From Leptospira vanthielii serovar Holland str. Waz Holland = ATCC 700522 (lineage in GTDB: Bacteria > Spirochaetota > Leptospiria > Leptospirales > Leptospiraceae), in the NCBI RefSeq assembly GCF_000332455.1, contig NZ_AOGY02000072.1:17501-81500 (forward strand): 64,000 nt of DNA. Reading direction: 5' to 3'. Position numbers and translations under genes: made by a program. Under the pieces are notes generated by a model. It was not told where the DNA came from. It was given only the letters and a program-made list of their open reading frames with translations, and ran no database searches. Shown in pieces: positions 17,429-25,844 of this stretch (positions are counted from its first letter, which is position 1; each line of letters starts with the position of its first letter).

Positions 17429-19192
17429 ATGACTTTAGATCCTCAAAGAAGCCTCAGTAAGTTTCGTAGCCTACTCCATATCTCTTCCATTCTGAACGCA
17501 AACTTAGATTTGCACCAACTCCTCCCCCTCATTATGTTATATTCTAAAGATCTACTAGAGGCCGAGGCAAGTTCCCTTTTTCTTTTGGAAGATGAAGAAT
17601 TTCTCTATTGTGAAGTGGCTCTCGGAGAAAAGGGAGAAATCATCCAAGAATATGCTCGCTTAGAGTTAGGGGAAGGAATTGTGGGCATGGTGGCCCGAGA
17701 GAAAAAACCCATTGCCCTGGAAGATGCATATAAGGACCCAAGGTTCAATGCTAGTATGGACAAACGCACAGGATTCAAAACCAAGTCTCTAATTTGTGTT
17801 CCTCTTTTTGTAGAAGGTAGAATCATCGGGACTCTTGAGGTCATCAATAAAACCAACAATCGTTTGTTTGATTCCTCGGACTTAGAATATTTAATTTCTC
17901 TTTCTGAAGTGGCCGCAACTGCCATCCAAAATGCAAATACCAAAGATAGTTTAGACAAACGTATCCTCGAATTATCTTTGTTAAATGAATTTGAAAGATT
18001 GTCTGTATCCGAAAAAAGTTTACACGAACTAGGAAAGTGGATTCTCAATCGTGTTTTAGAATATTTGGGTGCAACTTCTGGAACCATTTACTTGGCCAAT
18101 GCAGAAAACAAGGAACTCAGTATACTTTCCGCAAAAGGAATTCCAGAAGAAGCCTATGAACAAATCAAAGTTCCCTATGGAACGGGTGTATCTGGTTGGG
18201 TGGCAGAAAAAAGAGAAAGCCTACTCATCCACAACTTAGATTTGGATCCTCGGTATAACAAACTCTCTCCCTATAAATTTGAATCCAAATCTCTCATTTC
18301 CGCACCACTCATCTTTCAAAACGAACTACTTGGTGTGATTAGCATCAATAACAAACTTTCTGGATATGCTTTCCAACATTCCGATTTGGATTTACTCACA
18401 AACATTGCAGCAAGACTCAGTAGTACGATTAAAAATGCACAACTTTTTCATCAAATTGTAGATACAGGAAAAGAACTGAATCGTGCCAAAAATATCATGA
18501 AAAAAATCATGCCTTCGATACTTCCGAGTACGAACGAACTATCCTATGGAGTGGCACACATTCCTTTGGAACAAGTGGGTGGTGATTTTTATGATGTCAC
18601 CCAACTAGAAGATTCTAAGTTTTCCGTTTTGATTGCAGATATCTCAGGTCACGGTCTTTCGGCTGCAGTTCTTGCGGCTATGGCACATATGGTTTTAAAA
18701 AACTTTGAACAAGACATCAAACTTAGCCCTTCTTTGTTTTTAACAACGCTGAACCACATGTTGTATGGAAAATTGGCCGGAAATTTTCTCACTGCATTCT
18801 ATGGAATCATTGATCTGAAAAACAATACCATCCTTTGTGCCAACGCAGGCCACAACGCCCCATTTTTATTAGATAAAAAAGACTCACCTATTGTCCAGTT
18901 AGATGCGAAAGGAAAAATTTTGGGGCTCATCCCTGATTTGTTTTATGAAGAAAAAACCTTCTCCTTCTCTTCTGGAAATCGTTTGGTAATGTATACAGAT
19001 GGAATCACGGAACATATGTCTAAAGACCATAACAAACGTTATGATGAAGAATTATTCCAAAAGGCAATTCAAAAAACGAAGTCTCTAGGTGCCCAAAACA
19101 CAGCCGATAATCTCATCCAAGCCGCAAAAGATTATGTGGGATCTAACGAGTTTGCCGATGATGTAACTGTTTTGTTAGTGGACCGGATTTAA
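17429..19192 (+). CDS. GAF-GAF-SpoIIE (PP2C-type) serine phosphatase
   Basis: 587-residue cytoplasmic signalling protein. Two GAF domains (about residues 15-165 and 180-345) each contain the family pattern of a regulated ligand pocket (GEGIVGMVAREKKPI and GTGVSGWVAEKRESL). A short coiled linker leads to a SpoIIE/RsbU phosphatase: VGGDFYDV, ADISGHGLSAAVLAAM, CANAGHNAPF, MYTDGITEHM and EFADDVTVLL, with all metal-binding Asp residues present. Such enzymes dephosphorylate STAS-domain anti-sigma antagonists; a STAS protein is encoded at 46287. Divergent from nirK, sharing its regulatory region. The signal bound by the GAF domains is unknown. Confidence 0.93.
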   Translation: MTLDPQRSLSKFRSLLHISSILNANLDLHQLLPLIMLYSKDLLEAEASSLFLLEDEEFLYCEVALGEKGEIIQEYARLELGEGIVGMVAREKKPIALEDAYKDPRFNASMDKRTGFKTKSLICVPLFVEGRIIGTLEVINKTNNRLFDSSDLEYLISLSEVAATAIQNANTKDSLDKRILELSLLNEFERLSVSEKSLHELGKWILNRVLEYLGATSGTIYLANAENKELSILSAKGIPEEAYEQIKVPYGTGVSGWVAEKRESLLIHNLDLDPRYNKLSPYKFESKSLISAPLIFQNELLGVISINNKLSGYAFQHSDLDLLTNIAARLSSTIKNAQLFHQIVDTGKELNRAKNIMKKIMPSILPSTNELSYGVAHIPLEQVGGDFYDVTQLEDSKFSVLIADISGHGLSAAVLAAMAHMVLKNFEQDIKLSPSLFLTTLNHMLYGKLAGNFLTAFYGIIDLKNNTILCANAGHNAPFLLDKKDSPIVQLDAKGKILGLIPDLFYEEKTFSFSSGNRLVMYTDGITEHMSKDHNKRYDEELFQKAIQKTKSLGAQNTADNLIQAAKDYVGSNEFADDVTVLLVDRI

Positions 19193-19229
19193 TACCGATC
19201 CATTTTTTTAACTCTTTTTTACAAAAAAA

Positions 19230-20945
19230 CTATGTCGTTACTTTCCAACTTTCGGTACTTCCCGTATGGTAGTGTTCCACTAAATCCATAATTTTCTTTG
19301 GTTCAGAAACCACGAGAGAACTTTTTTCAAATAAGGTTTCCGATTTATAAGCAATGACTTGGGCCTGTTCTGATAACCCAAGTAGGATATTGGAAATTTG
19401 TTTGGAGGCAAGATTTGCTTCCAAAACTGATTGATCGATTTGTCTAACTTGGTCTTCTACTGATTCCAACTGTAACGTCACTCGAGTGGATTCTTGCAAA
19501 TCATGATACAAAGACGTAGATACTTTCTTTAAAATTGATTTCATTTCAGAAGACAAATCAGAAACAGAAAAAATCTCTAACGAGGCTTCTTGCACCTTGG
19601 TTGAAGTTGCTTTAATCACTGATAATGTTTCAGCTACGTAAGTTTTTATTTCTTCCGCAGAGACAGCAATTTGTTCATTCAAACTCATCATCTCTTTTGC
19701 CACGATGGCAAACCCAGCGCCAACATGACCAACTCTAGCAGCCTCAATGGATGCGTTTAAGGAAAGTAAGTTGGTCCTATCGGCAATTTCTGTGATGATA
19801 GAAACAATATTTAAAATTTTACTAGAAGCATGTTTAATGGCATCCATTCCTTCTAAAGAATCAGAAATTTTTTGTTTTCCTAAAGTTGCTTTTTCAGTGG
19901 ATCTTATAGATATTTCATCCAAACCTTTTAGAGCACTTTGTGTTCCGTTCAAGTTTTGATTTACTGCATTCATATAATCTCTCATGTCTGACATGATGAT
20001 CGAATGGTTTGCCGTAATTTCTTTGATATTGGCGAGAGCAGAGGTCAGTTCTTCCATACAAGCTGCAGCTTCTTCACTTCCCGAAGCCATAGAATGCGTA
20101 GAAGTAAAAAAGTGATTCGTTAAGTCTGTCAGTTCTTCAGAAATACGAAGCGAAACATGAGTTGCCTTTTGGATTTGAGAAACAATACCCCAAAGGTTAA
20201 TACTCATACTTTTCATTGAGAGTAACATAATTTTTATTTCATCTCTGCTATCGTTTTGGAAATGATCTGGGTATTGAAATCTTCCAGAAGAAACAGAAAT
20301 GACTGATTCTGTAGCCTTTTGCAACTTTCTGTTTTTCTTAGATAAAACGTATAAAAAAGAAGAAGCAGTGACTGTTTGTAAAAGGAATAAAAGGCCACAA
20401 TACAAAGGAGTTTCGGGAAAATGAAATGTAAAAAGAATCAAAAAAGGTAAAGAAACCATAAGGATTAGAAAAAAATCAAGGTATTTAAAAGTGCGAATGT
20501 TTTTGACGACCTTCCCTTTTTTTCTCAAAGTAAAGGAACGGTTTCCCATTTTTTGGTACAACTTCTCGTAAAAATCTTTCTTTTCCTCTGCCAGTTTTTT
20601 CCGAACGGAAACATAACCTACAATCTTCCTTTCTTCATTGAGTATAGGTGTGATAGTTGCATCCACCCAATAGAAGTTCCCGGATTTGGCTCTGTTTTTC
20701 ACAGCCCCAGTCCAAGGAAGGCCCACTTTAATATAATCCCAAAGTTCTGCAAATACAACAGTGGGCATATCGGGGTGTCTTACTATGTTATGCGGTTTTC
20801 CTATCATCTCTTCCACAGAATATTCTGAAATTCTTGCAAAGTCGGGAGATACATAGGTAATCAACCCTTTTGTGTCAGTGCGGGAAATAATTACATCTGA
20901 TTCGGTGAGGATGTTTTCTACTGAATTCACTTTTACATTTTTCAA
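19230..20945 (-). CDS. Aer-like PAS-domain methyl-accepting chemotaxis protein
   Basis: 571 residues. The N-terminal PAS domain (about 10-125) carries the Aer-type signature around HNIVRHPDMP (residues 52-61) followed by a typical WTGAVKNRAKSGNFYWV core. Two adjacent membrane helices (~155-200) form a hairpin, then a HAMP-like segment and the signalling domain with [20 protein letters not shown] and GFAIVAKEM. Aer proteins bind FAD and report redox or energy state, steering toward oxygen or other acceptors. FAD binding is inferred from the family. The tip deviates slightly from consensus (AGFAIVAKEMMSLNEQ). A bulged palindrome lies 90 bases upstream. Confidence 0.92.
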   Translation of the reverse strand: MKNVKVNSVENILTESDVIISRTDTKGLITYVSPDFARISEYSVEEMIGKPHNIVRHPDMPTVVFAELWDYIKVGLPWTGAVKNRAKSGNFYWVDATITPILNEERKIVGYVSVRKKLAEEKKDFYEKLYQKMGNRSFTLRKKGKVVKNIRTFKYLDFFLILMVSLPFLILFTFHFPETPLYCGLLFLLQTVTASSFLYVLSKKNRKLQKATESVISVSSGRFQYPDHFQNDSRDEIKIMLLSMKSMSINLWGIVSQIQKATHVSLRISEELTDLTNHFFTSTHSMASGSEEAAACMEELTSALANIKEITANHSIIMSDMRDYMNAVNQNLNGTQSALKGLDEISIRSTEKATLGKQKISDSLEGMDAIKHASSKILNIVSIITEIADRTNLLSLNASIEAARVGHVGAGFAIVAKEMMSLNEQIAVSAEEIKTYVAETLSVIKATSTKVQEASLEIFSVSDLSSEMKSILKKVSTSLYHDLQESTRVTLQLESVEDQVRQIDQSVLEANLASKQISNILLGLSEQAQVIAYKSETLFEKSSLVVSEPKKIMDLVEHYHTGSTESWKVTT

Positions 20946-21033
20946 CTTTTTAACCTCAAACTAGATGGTAGTTGTATCGTCGAAGGAAATACCATACACT
21001 GTTTGTTAATGTGTTTAGGTATTTTTAAGTCGA

Positions 21034-21052
21034 CTAACGTTACGTAAGTTAG
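21034..21052. promoter_or_regulatory. Bulged palindrome upstream of PAS chemoreceptor
   Basis: CTAAC, one unpaired G, the palindrome TTACGTAA, then GTTAG: symmetric apart from the single extra base at 21039. It sits 89-107 bases upstream of the PAS-chemoreceptor start within a 210-base gap that holds no gene. An operator role is a guess from symmetry alone. Confidence 0.3.
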
Positions 21053-21155
21053 AAAAGTAGAAATTTGTAGCAACTCGGTTGTTCCTTTTTTACCACAAGA
21101 AGCTCTTGATATTTGTCAATAGGGAATAAGCGTCCGTTATGTGTTAAAAAAAAAG

Positions 21156-21923
21156 TTATAAACCTAACCCAACAATGAGTGTTTCAAATTTCTTTTCGGT
21201 CATTAACTCGTGAGTTAAAAATGTTCCATCAAAATAAATTCCTAATGTTCCAAAGGGACTTCCCAGGTCTTGCGCTTCTTTGTGGTTCTTCAATTTTTTA
21301 ATTTCCACAGGAATTTTGTGTTTTTTGGATAAATTGGCAAGTATTGCAACATACTCATCCATAAAGGGACATTGGTTCGAATAAATAAAAGTAAATCCTT
21401 TTTTAAGGGAATGAATGTTTGTTTTTGTTTGATGGATAAAAGATGGGTTTTTTGCCTTTTTGTTTAGTTTTAATACCAGTAATTCGAAATAAGGTGCGGC
21501 CGTATCCACCAGTTCAAACCCATGTTTCAAATAGAATTTTTTATCAGTTAAAAATGGTTTTACCTGGTTACTTGTCACAACAGCAATCCCATCCATTTTT
21601 TTCTGTTTCGTATCACTGATACACTCATTCAACAATTGAGTAGAAAGACCTTTGCCTTTAAACTGACCCGATACCCATAGACAATGGATCACCATAAAAT
21701 TTTTTCCAACAATCGGTTTCCATACTTTCTCAATGGGCATGTATTCGATAAATACTTTCCCTCTTTCATCCAATCTTTTGAAAACAAGACCATCATCGAA
21801 ACGGTCCTTCATCCATTGTTTTTTGGATTCTGTCCGTGTTTTGTTTTTAAGATCGTTTCCAATCGCACAACAAATATGTTCTGCATCAATATTCTCTTTA
21901 TCGATTGAAATGATCTTCATCAT
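21156..21923 (-). CDS. GNAT-family N-acetyltransferase with C-terminal YoaP domain
   Basis: 255 residues. The N-terminal half is a GNAT domain, with acetyl-CoA-binding GQFKGKGLSTQLLNECI around residues 90-106 and the later KKFYLKHGFELVDTAAPYFELL. The C-terminal ~80 residues match the YoaP-type thioredoxin-like extension (GFTFIYSNQCPFMDEY), including its single Cys in NQCP. The substrate of YoaP-type proteins is not established to my knowledge. AGGAG five bases before the first ATG supports the start at 21923; a second ATG follows directly. Probably co-transcribed with the small Cys protein 37 bases upstream. Confidence 0.85.
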   Translation of the reverse strand: MMKIISIDKENIDAEHICCAIGNDLKNKTRTESKKQWMKDRFDDGLVFKRLDERGKVFIEYMPIEKVWKPIVGKNFMVIHCLWVSGQFKGKGLSTQLLNECISDTKQKKMDGIAVVTSNQVKPFLTDKKFYLKHGFELVDTAAPYFELLVLKLNKKAKNPSFIHQTKTNIHSLKKGFTFIYSNQCPFMDEYVAILANLSKKHKIPVEIKKLKNHKEAQDLGSPFGTLGIYFDGTFLTHELMTEKKFETLIVGLGL

Positions 21924-21960
21924 AAAAATCTCCTAAACCAAAGTCGTATTATTTGCTTGG

Positions 21961-22182
21961 TTAGTGTGAATACAAAGCACCCACACAAGTCCCGCAGATA
22001 TCGGCATCAGCGTTCGCCGATTTAGCAACAGCCACTCGGATTTTTTTTAGGTCCAACCTTTGGGATGATTTTTCCATTGTGTGTTTGGAAGGATCGAAAC
22101 CACAGGGAAAGGATTTTACGCCCCCCTTTTCTACTTGGATATGTGCTAGTTCAACATTTTCATAACGAATGAGTGTATACAA
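21961..22182 (-). CDS. Small cysteine-containing protein, unknown
   Basis: 73 residues beginning at a TTG with a convincing Shine-Dalgarno (AAGGAAGAGGAC, four bases spacing). It contains Cys in SFPCGFDP and a C-terminal CGTCVGALYSH, so a CxxC metal or redox site is possible. No family recognised. It precedes the GNAT-YoaP gene by 37 bases on the same strand, and both products carry solvent-type cysteines, so they may act together; this is inference from position. Confidence 0.6.
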   Translation of the reverse strand: MYTLIRYENVELAHIQVEKGGVKSFPCGFDPSKHTMEKSSQRLDLKKIRVAVAKSANADADICGTCVGALYSH

Positions 22183-22268
22183 ACTTTGTCCTCTTCCTTT
22201 TTAAAAAAGGAAATTCCCGGATTTGGTCAAGGGGATTTAATAAACAAGAAGAATTTCCTATTTAGAAT

Positions 22269-22288
22269 GGTTCCAAACCTTTGGAACC
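22269..22288. repeat. Perfect inverted repeat in non-coding gap
   Basis: GGTTCCAAA at 22269-22277 and TTTGGAACC at 22280-22288 with a two-base centre, a near-perfect palindrome about 90 bases upstream of the small Cys gene. It could be an operator or a short hairpin. It lies in the 300-base gap 22183-22481, which has no supported gene. Confidence 0.4.
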
Positions 22289-22404
22289 AAACCCAATTTC
22301 TTAGAGTTACAAAAGAATCGGAATCAATTAACAATTTATTTTGTTTGAACGGTGGTAAACTTCAGAAATCCACTAACAAACGTAAGTTTCTTTGCGAATC
22401 CAAA

Positions 22405-22475
22405 ATCCCGCACAAGGGATAGAAGCGGAAATCCTTTTGCGTCTCGCAAAAGATTGGAGCGAATAGCCCGGTCCC
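22405..22475 (+). ncRNA. Structured intergenic element, twin-motif RNA-like
   Basis: A central hairpin, TTTTGCG (22435-22441) with CGCAAAA (22445-22451) around TCT, is flanked by two related motifs: GGATAGAAGCGGAAATCC (22417-22434) and GATTGGAGCGAATAGCCC (22452-22469). The first can fold as GGAT...ATCC. This layout of paired AGCG-containing motifs around a hairpin resembles the Flavo-1 type intergenic RNAs of Bacteroidetes as I recall them; I could not check a covariance model. Strand is chosen from that resemblance. No coding potential is supported here. Confidence 0.5.
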
Positions 22476-22492
22476 TTTCTGTTAGGAAAGGG
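22473..22492. terminator. Hairpin at end of gamma carbonic anhydrase gene
   Basis: CCCTTTC (22473-22479) pairs with GAAAGGG (22486-22492) around a six-base loop containing the stop codon of the carbonic anhydrase gene. There is no long T run on either strand, so it may be a terminator, or an end-stabilising hairpin linked to the element beside it. Confidence 0.4.
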
Positions 22493-23015
22493 ATGTGCCC
22501 CCGATTCCTTCCGTGCGGTAATTTTCTTTATACTTCGCATAGTTGTTTGCCGTGCGAGTGATGATTTCGCGGTCTTTGTCTGTGATGTCTCGGATGATTT
22601 TGGCGGGGCTACCCATAATGAGAACTCCTGGGGGAATTTTTTTTCCAGGGGGAACAAGGGAACCGGCGCCCACAAAGGACCATTCACCAATCTCCACATC
22701 GTCCATAAGCATGGCGCCCATTCCGACAAAACTATGGTCTTTCAAAACACAACCGTGGATGGTCGCATGGTGACCAATGGATACATAATCCCCGATGGTG
22801 ACCGGGAACAAATCTCTTGCCACATGTACGAGAGTCATGTCTTGGATATTGACATGTTTGCCAATGGTGATGGTATTTACGTCACCACGAAGTACACATT
22901 GGAACCAAATGGAAGACTCTTCGCCAATTGTGACTTTTCCAAGTACATCGGCAGAGGGTGCCACCCAGGCCGTGGGGTGGAGAGAAGGGGTATGGCCTTG
23001 GAAAGAACGGATCAT
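22482..23015 (-). CDS. Gamma carbonic anhydrase-family (hexapeptide-repeat) protein
   Basis: 177 residues forming a left-handed beta helix: repeated hexapeptides such as [36 protein letters not shown] and [15 protein letters not shown]. The three Zn-ligand histidines of the family are seen in LVHVA and IGHHATIHG. Members interconvert CO2 and bicarbonate or serve as acyltransferase-like scaffolds; activity is not certain from sequence. I prefer the ATG at 23015; a TTG eight codons upstream (23039) is also open, and neither has an ideal Shine-Dalgarno. Divergent from the 2-oxoglutarate dehydrogenase operon. Confidence 0.88.
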   Translation of the reverse strand: MIRSFQGHTPSLHPTAWVAPSADVLGKVTIGEESSIWFQCVLRGDVNTITIGKHVNIQDMTLVHVARDLFPVTIGDYVSIGHHATIHGCVLKDHSFVGMGAMLMDDVEIGEWSFVGAGSLVPPGKKIPPGVLIMGSPAKIIRDITDKDREIITRTANNYAKYKENYRTEGIGGTSLS

Positions 23016-23173
23016 TCCTGCAAGCGCAAGGCAATCCAAGGGAAACTCAAGGCCTTTTCGTTTTTTCCGCTTGCGTTTTTACCTTCAACTAAGTTACCGT
23101 AGTCTTAGATTCAAATGGGATCTCACTCCTCAAAAACGCTATTTTTCTCTAAAAACCTGCTAAGGAACATTTC

Positions 23174-24397
23174 ATGGCAATAGAAATCAAAGTCCCCGAG
23201 ATGGGGGAATCCGTAACCGAAGCGACTATCAGTGCTTGGACCAAAAAAGAAGGCGATGCTGTCAAAGTAGACGAAGTGCTCGCCATTTTAGAAACAGACA
23301 AAGTCTCATTAGAAATCCCTGCTCCTACATCCGGTGTTCTTAAATCCATCTCCAAAAAAGTGGGAGATGTAGTCCATGTGCGAGATATCATCGGTGCCAT
23401 TGAAGAAGGTGCTGTGGCTGCGGCCCCTGTAAGTCCTTCTGCACCGGCTCCTAAGTCAGAAACTCCTACAGCACAACCTAACACGGGAAAAGTGAACGAG
23501 GAACTCCCTCCGGCAGCTCGCAAACTCATCGAAGAAAATAAATTAGATGTAACAAAGATTACTGGAACCGGTCGTAACGGCCAGATCACAAAAGAAGACG
23601 TCATCCTCTTTATGGAAAAAGGTGGCGCTTCTTCTCCTAAGGCTGCCGCACCAAGTCCTGAGATTCCAAAAGCAGTGGTTGTCGGTGTGAATAATGGCCC
23701 AAGAGAAACTATCGTTCCTATGTCGAAACTGCGCCAAACGATCGCTAATCGACTCGTGAGTGCGCAACATACAGCAGCCATCCTCACTACGTTTAACGAA
23801 GTGGATATGTCTCCGATTATGGAACTTCGTAATAAATACAAAGACAAGTTCAAAGAAACTCACGGTGTGGGTCTTGGATTCATGTCCCTCTTTACAAAAG
23901 CAGCGGTGGCAGCCCTCAAAGCCTATCCTGCGATCAACGCAGAAATTCGAGGAACAGACATCGTTTACAAAAACTTCTATGACATCGGAGTGGCTGTGGG
24001 TGGACCGAAAGGTCTTGTGGTTCCCATTGTGCGTAACGCCGACCTACTTAGTTTTGCGGGCGTAGAACAAGAGATCGCAAGGCTTGCTGGCAAAGTGAAA
24101 GATGGAAAAGTTTCTCTCGAAGATATGGAAGGCGGAACTTTTTCTATCTCTAACGGTGGGGTTTATGGTTCGATGATGTCGACACCCATCCTCAATCCGC
24201 CGCAATCCGGAATTCTCGGGATGCACAATATCGTCAAACGCGCCGTAGTGGTGAATGACCAAATTGTGATTCGTCCTATGATGTATTTGGCTCTTTCTTA
24301 TGACCACAGAATTGTGGATGGAAAAGAAGCCGTTCAGTTCCTAGTCAAAATCAAAGAAATGGTAGAGGATCCAACAAGACTCCTCTTTGAGGTATAA
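23174..24397 (+). CDS. sucB: 2-oxoglutarate dehydrogenase E2, dihydrolipoyl succinyltransferase
   Basis: 407 residues. One lipoyl domain at the N-terminus with the lipoylated Lys43 in ETDKVSLE, a Pro/Ala linker ([15 protein letters not shown]), an E3-binding domain ([15 protein letters not shown]...[13 protein letters not shown]) and the catalytic core ending with [11 protein letters not shown] (His378, Asp382). The single lipoyl domain and core motifs fit succinyltransferase rather than the pyruvate enzyme, and the adjacent E1 confirms it. First gene of the operon, with AAGGAA seven bases before the ATG. Confidence 0.95.
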   Translation: MAIEIKVPEMGESVTEATISAWTKKEGDAVKVDEVLAILETDKVSLEIPAPTSGVLKSISKKVGDVVHVRDIIGAIEEGAVAAAPVSPSAPAPKSETPTAQPNTGKVNEELPPAARKLIEENKLDVTKITGTGRNGQITKEDVILFMEKGGASSPKAAAPSPEIPKAVVVGVNNGPRETIVPMSKLRQTIANRLVSAQHTAAILTTFNEVDMSPIMELRNKYKDKFKETHGVGLGFMSLFTKAAVAALKAYPAINAEIRGTDIVYKNFYDIGVAVGGPKGLVVPIVRNADLLSFAGVEQEIARLAGKVKDGKVSLEDMEGGTFSISNGGVYGSMMSTPILNPPQSGILGMHNIVKRAVVVNDQIVIRPMMYLALSYDHRIVDGKEAVQFLVKIKEMVEDPTRLLFEV

Positions 24398-24403
24398 GGT
24401 TTT

Positions 24404-25810
24404 ATGGAACAATTCGATATCGTTGTCATTGGTGCAGGTCCCGGTGGGTATGTAGCGGCAGTTCGTGCCGCACAGTTGGGTAAAAAAGTTGCCATCATTG
24501 AAAAAAGAAAAACACTCGGTGGGACTTGTTTGAATGTAGGTTGTATTCCTTCCAAAGCCCTTCTCGATTCTTCTGAAGAATACCACAAAACAAAACACAA
24601 ATTAGCCGACCATGGAATCTCTGTAAAAGATGTCAAAATTGATATCGCAAAGATGATGGCCCGTAAAGACAAAGTGGTGGGGGAAGTGACATCGGGTGTG
24701 GACTACCTGATGAAAAAAAATAAAATCACTCGTTACCTAGGTCATGCGAGTTTTGTATCTAAGACCGAAGTATCCATCACATCGGAAGATGGAAAAAAAG
24801 AATCCATTAGCGGAACGAACATCATCATCGCTTCTGGCTCCACTCCAATCGAGATTCCTCCCCTGCCTGTGGATGGAAAAAATATCGTAACCTCTGACCA
24901 TGCCATTGGTTTTGATTCGGTTCCTGAACACCTAATCATTGTAGGTGCAGGAGTGATTGGACTCGAACTCGGATCGGTTTGGTTACGCCTCGGTGCCAAA
25001 GTCACTGTGGTGGAACTGATGCCACGGCTTTTCGGAACCGCTGACCAAGCGATGGCAAGCCTTGCCGAAAGACTTCTTACCCAGCAAGGGATAGGCTTCC
25101 TCTTTGAAACCAAAGTCCATGGTGCCAAAGTGAAAGGTAAAAAAGTAGAAGTAGAGATCGAAGGCAAAGACGGAAAAAAATCCATTCTCGAAGGAGACAA
25201 GGTTTTAGTTTCCATCGGTCGCCGCCCGAACACGGACGGACTTGGTGCCAAAGAAATTGGTATCGAGATGACAGACCGTGGTCGCGTGAAAGTGGAACCA
25301 AACAAATTCCAAACAAACATTCCGAATATCTATGCGATAGGCGACGTGGTCGATGGACCGATGCTTGCTCATAAAGCCGAAGACGAAGGGATCGCTGTGG
25401 CAGAACTCATCTGTGGTAAGTATGGTCATGTAAATTATAAAGCCATTCCTTGGATTGTGTACACTTGGCCGGAAGTGGCTTGGGTGGGACTTGGGGAAGA
25501 AGAATTAAAAGCCAAAGGCATTGAATACAAAGTGGGTAAGTACATGTTCAAACCGAACGCTCGTGCCAAAGCCATGAACGAAACGGATGGACAAGTAAAA
25601 GTTTTAGCCGACAAAAAAACGGACAAACTCCTGGGAATTTATATCGTGGGACCCCGTGCTTCCGACATGATCGCTGAAGCTGCGATTGCCTTTGAATTTG
25701 GTGCTAGTGCGGAAGACATTGCCCGTTCCACACATGCCCACCCCACTCTTTCCGAAGTACTTCGGGAAGCGGCGATGGATGCTGATGCGAAATGGTCCAT
25801 CCATTCGTAA
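24404..25810 (+). CDS. lpdA: Dihydrolipoyl dehydrogenase (E3)
   Basis: 468-residue FAD disulfide oxidoreductase that reoxidises lipoamide with NAD+. The FAD motif is [18 protein letters not shown] (9-26), the redox-active disulfide Cys42/Cys47 in [13 protein letters not shown], the NAD motif [13 protein letters not shown], and the C-terminal catalytic His-Glu pair is in [13 protein letters not shown]. It begins six bases after the E2 gene. It may also serve other 2-oxoacid complexes or the glycine cleavage system. Confidence 0.96.
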   Translation: MEQFDIVVIGAGPGGYVAAVRAAQLGKKVAIIEKRKTLGGTCLNVGCIPSKALLDSSEEYHKTKHKLADHGISVKDVKIDIAKMMARKDKVVGEVTSGVDYLMKKNKITRYLGHASFVSKTEVSITSEDGKKESISGTNIIIASGSTPIEIPPLPVDGKNIVTSDHAIGFDSVPEHLIIVGAGVIGLELGSVWLRLGAKVTVVELMPRLFGTADQAMASLAERLLTQQGIGFLFETKVHGAKVKGKKVEVEIEGKDGKKSILEGDKVLVSIGRRPNTDGLGAKEIGIEMTDRGRVKVEPNKFQTNIPNIYAIGDVVDGPMLAHKAEDEGIAVAELICGKYGHVNYKAIPWIVYTWPEVAWVGLGEEELKAKGIEYKVGKYMFKPNARAKAMNETDGQVKVLADKKTDKLLGIYIVGPRASDMIAEAAIAFEFGASAEDIARSTHAHPTLSEVLREAAMDADAKWSIHS

Positions 25811-25844
25811 TTTAACTGTTGTTTTGTTGTTTTAGGGAGAGTAT

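Noticed and set aside
22186..22422. 78-codon plus-strand frame in the non-coding gap
   Set aside because: No Shine-Dalgarno, no recognisable protein, and it crosses inverted repeats and the start of the structured element.
23149..23853. 234-codon minus-strand frame
   Set aside because: Antisense to the E2 gene; a shadow of the Ala/Pro linker coding sequence.
24742..25320. 192-codon minus-strand frame
   Set aside because: Antisense to the conserved lpdA gene; composition mirrors the opposite strand, Ser/Pro-rich, no start signal.
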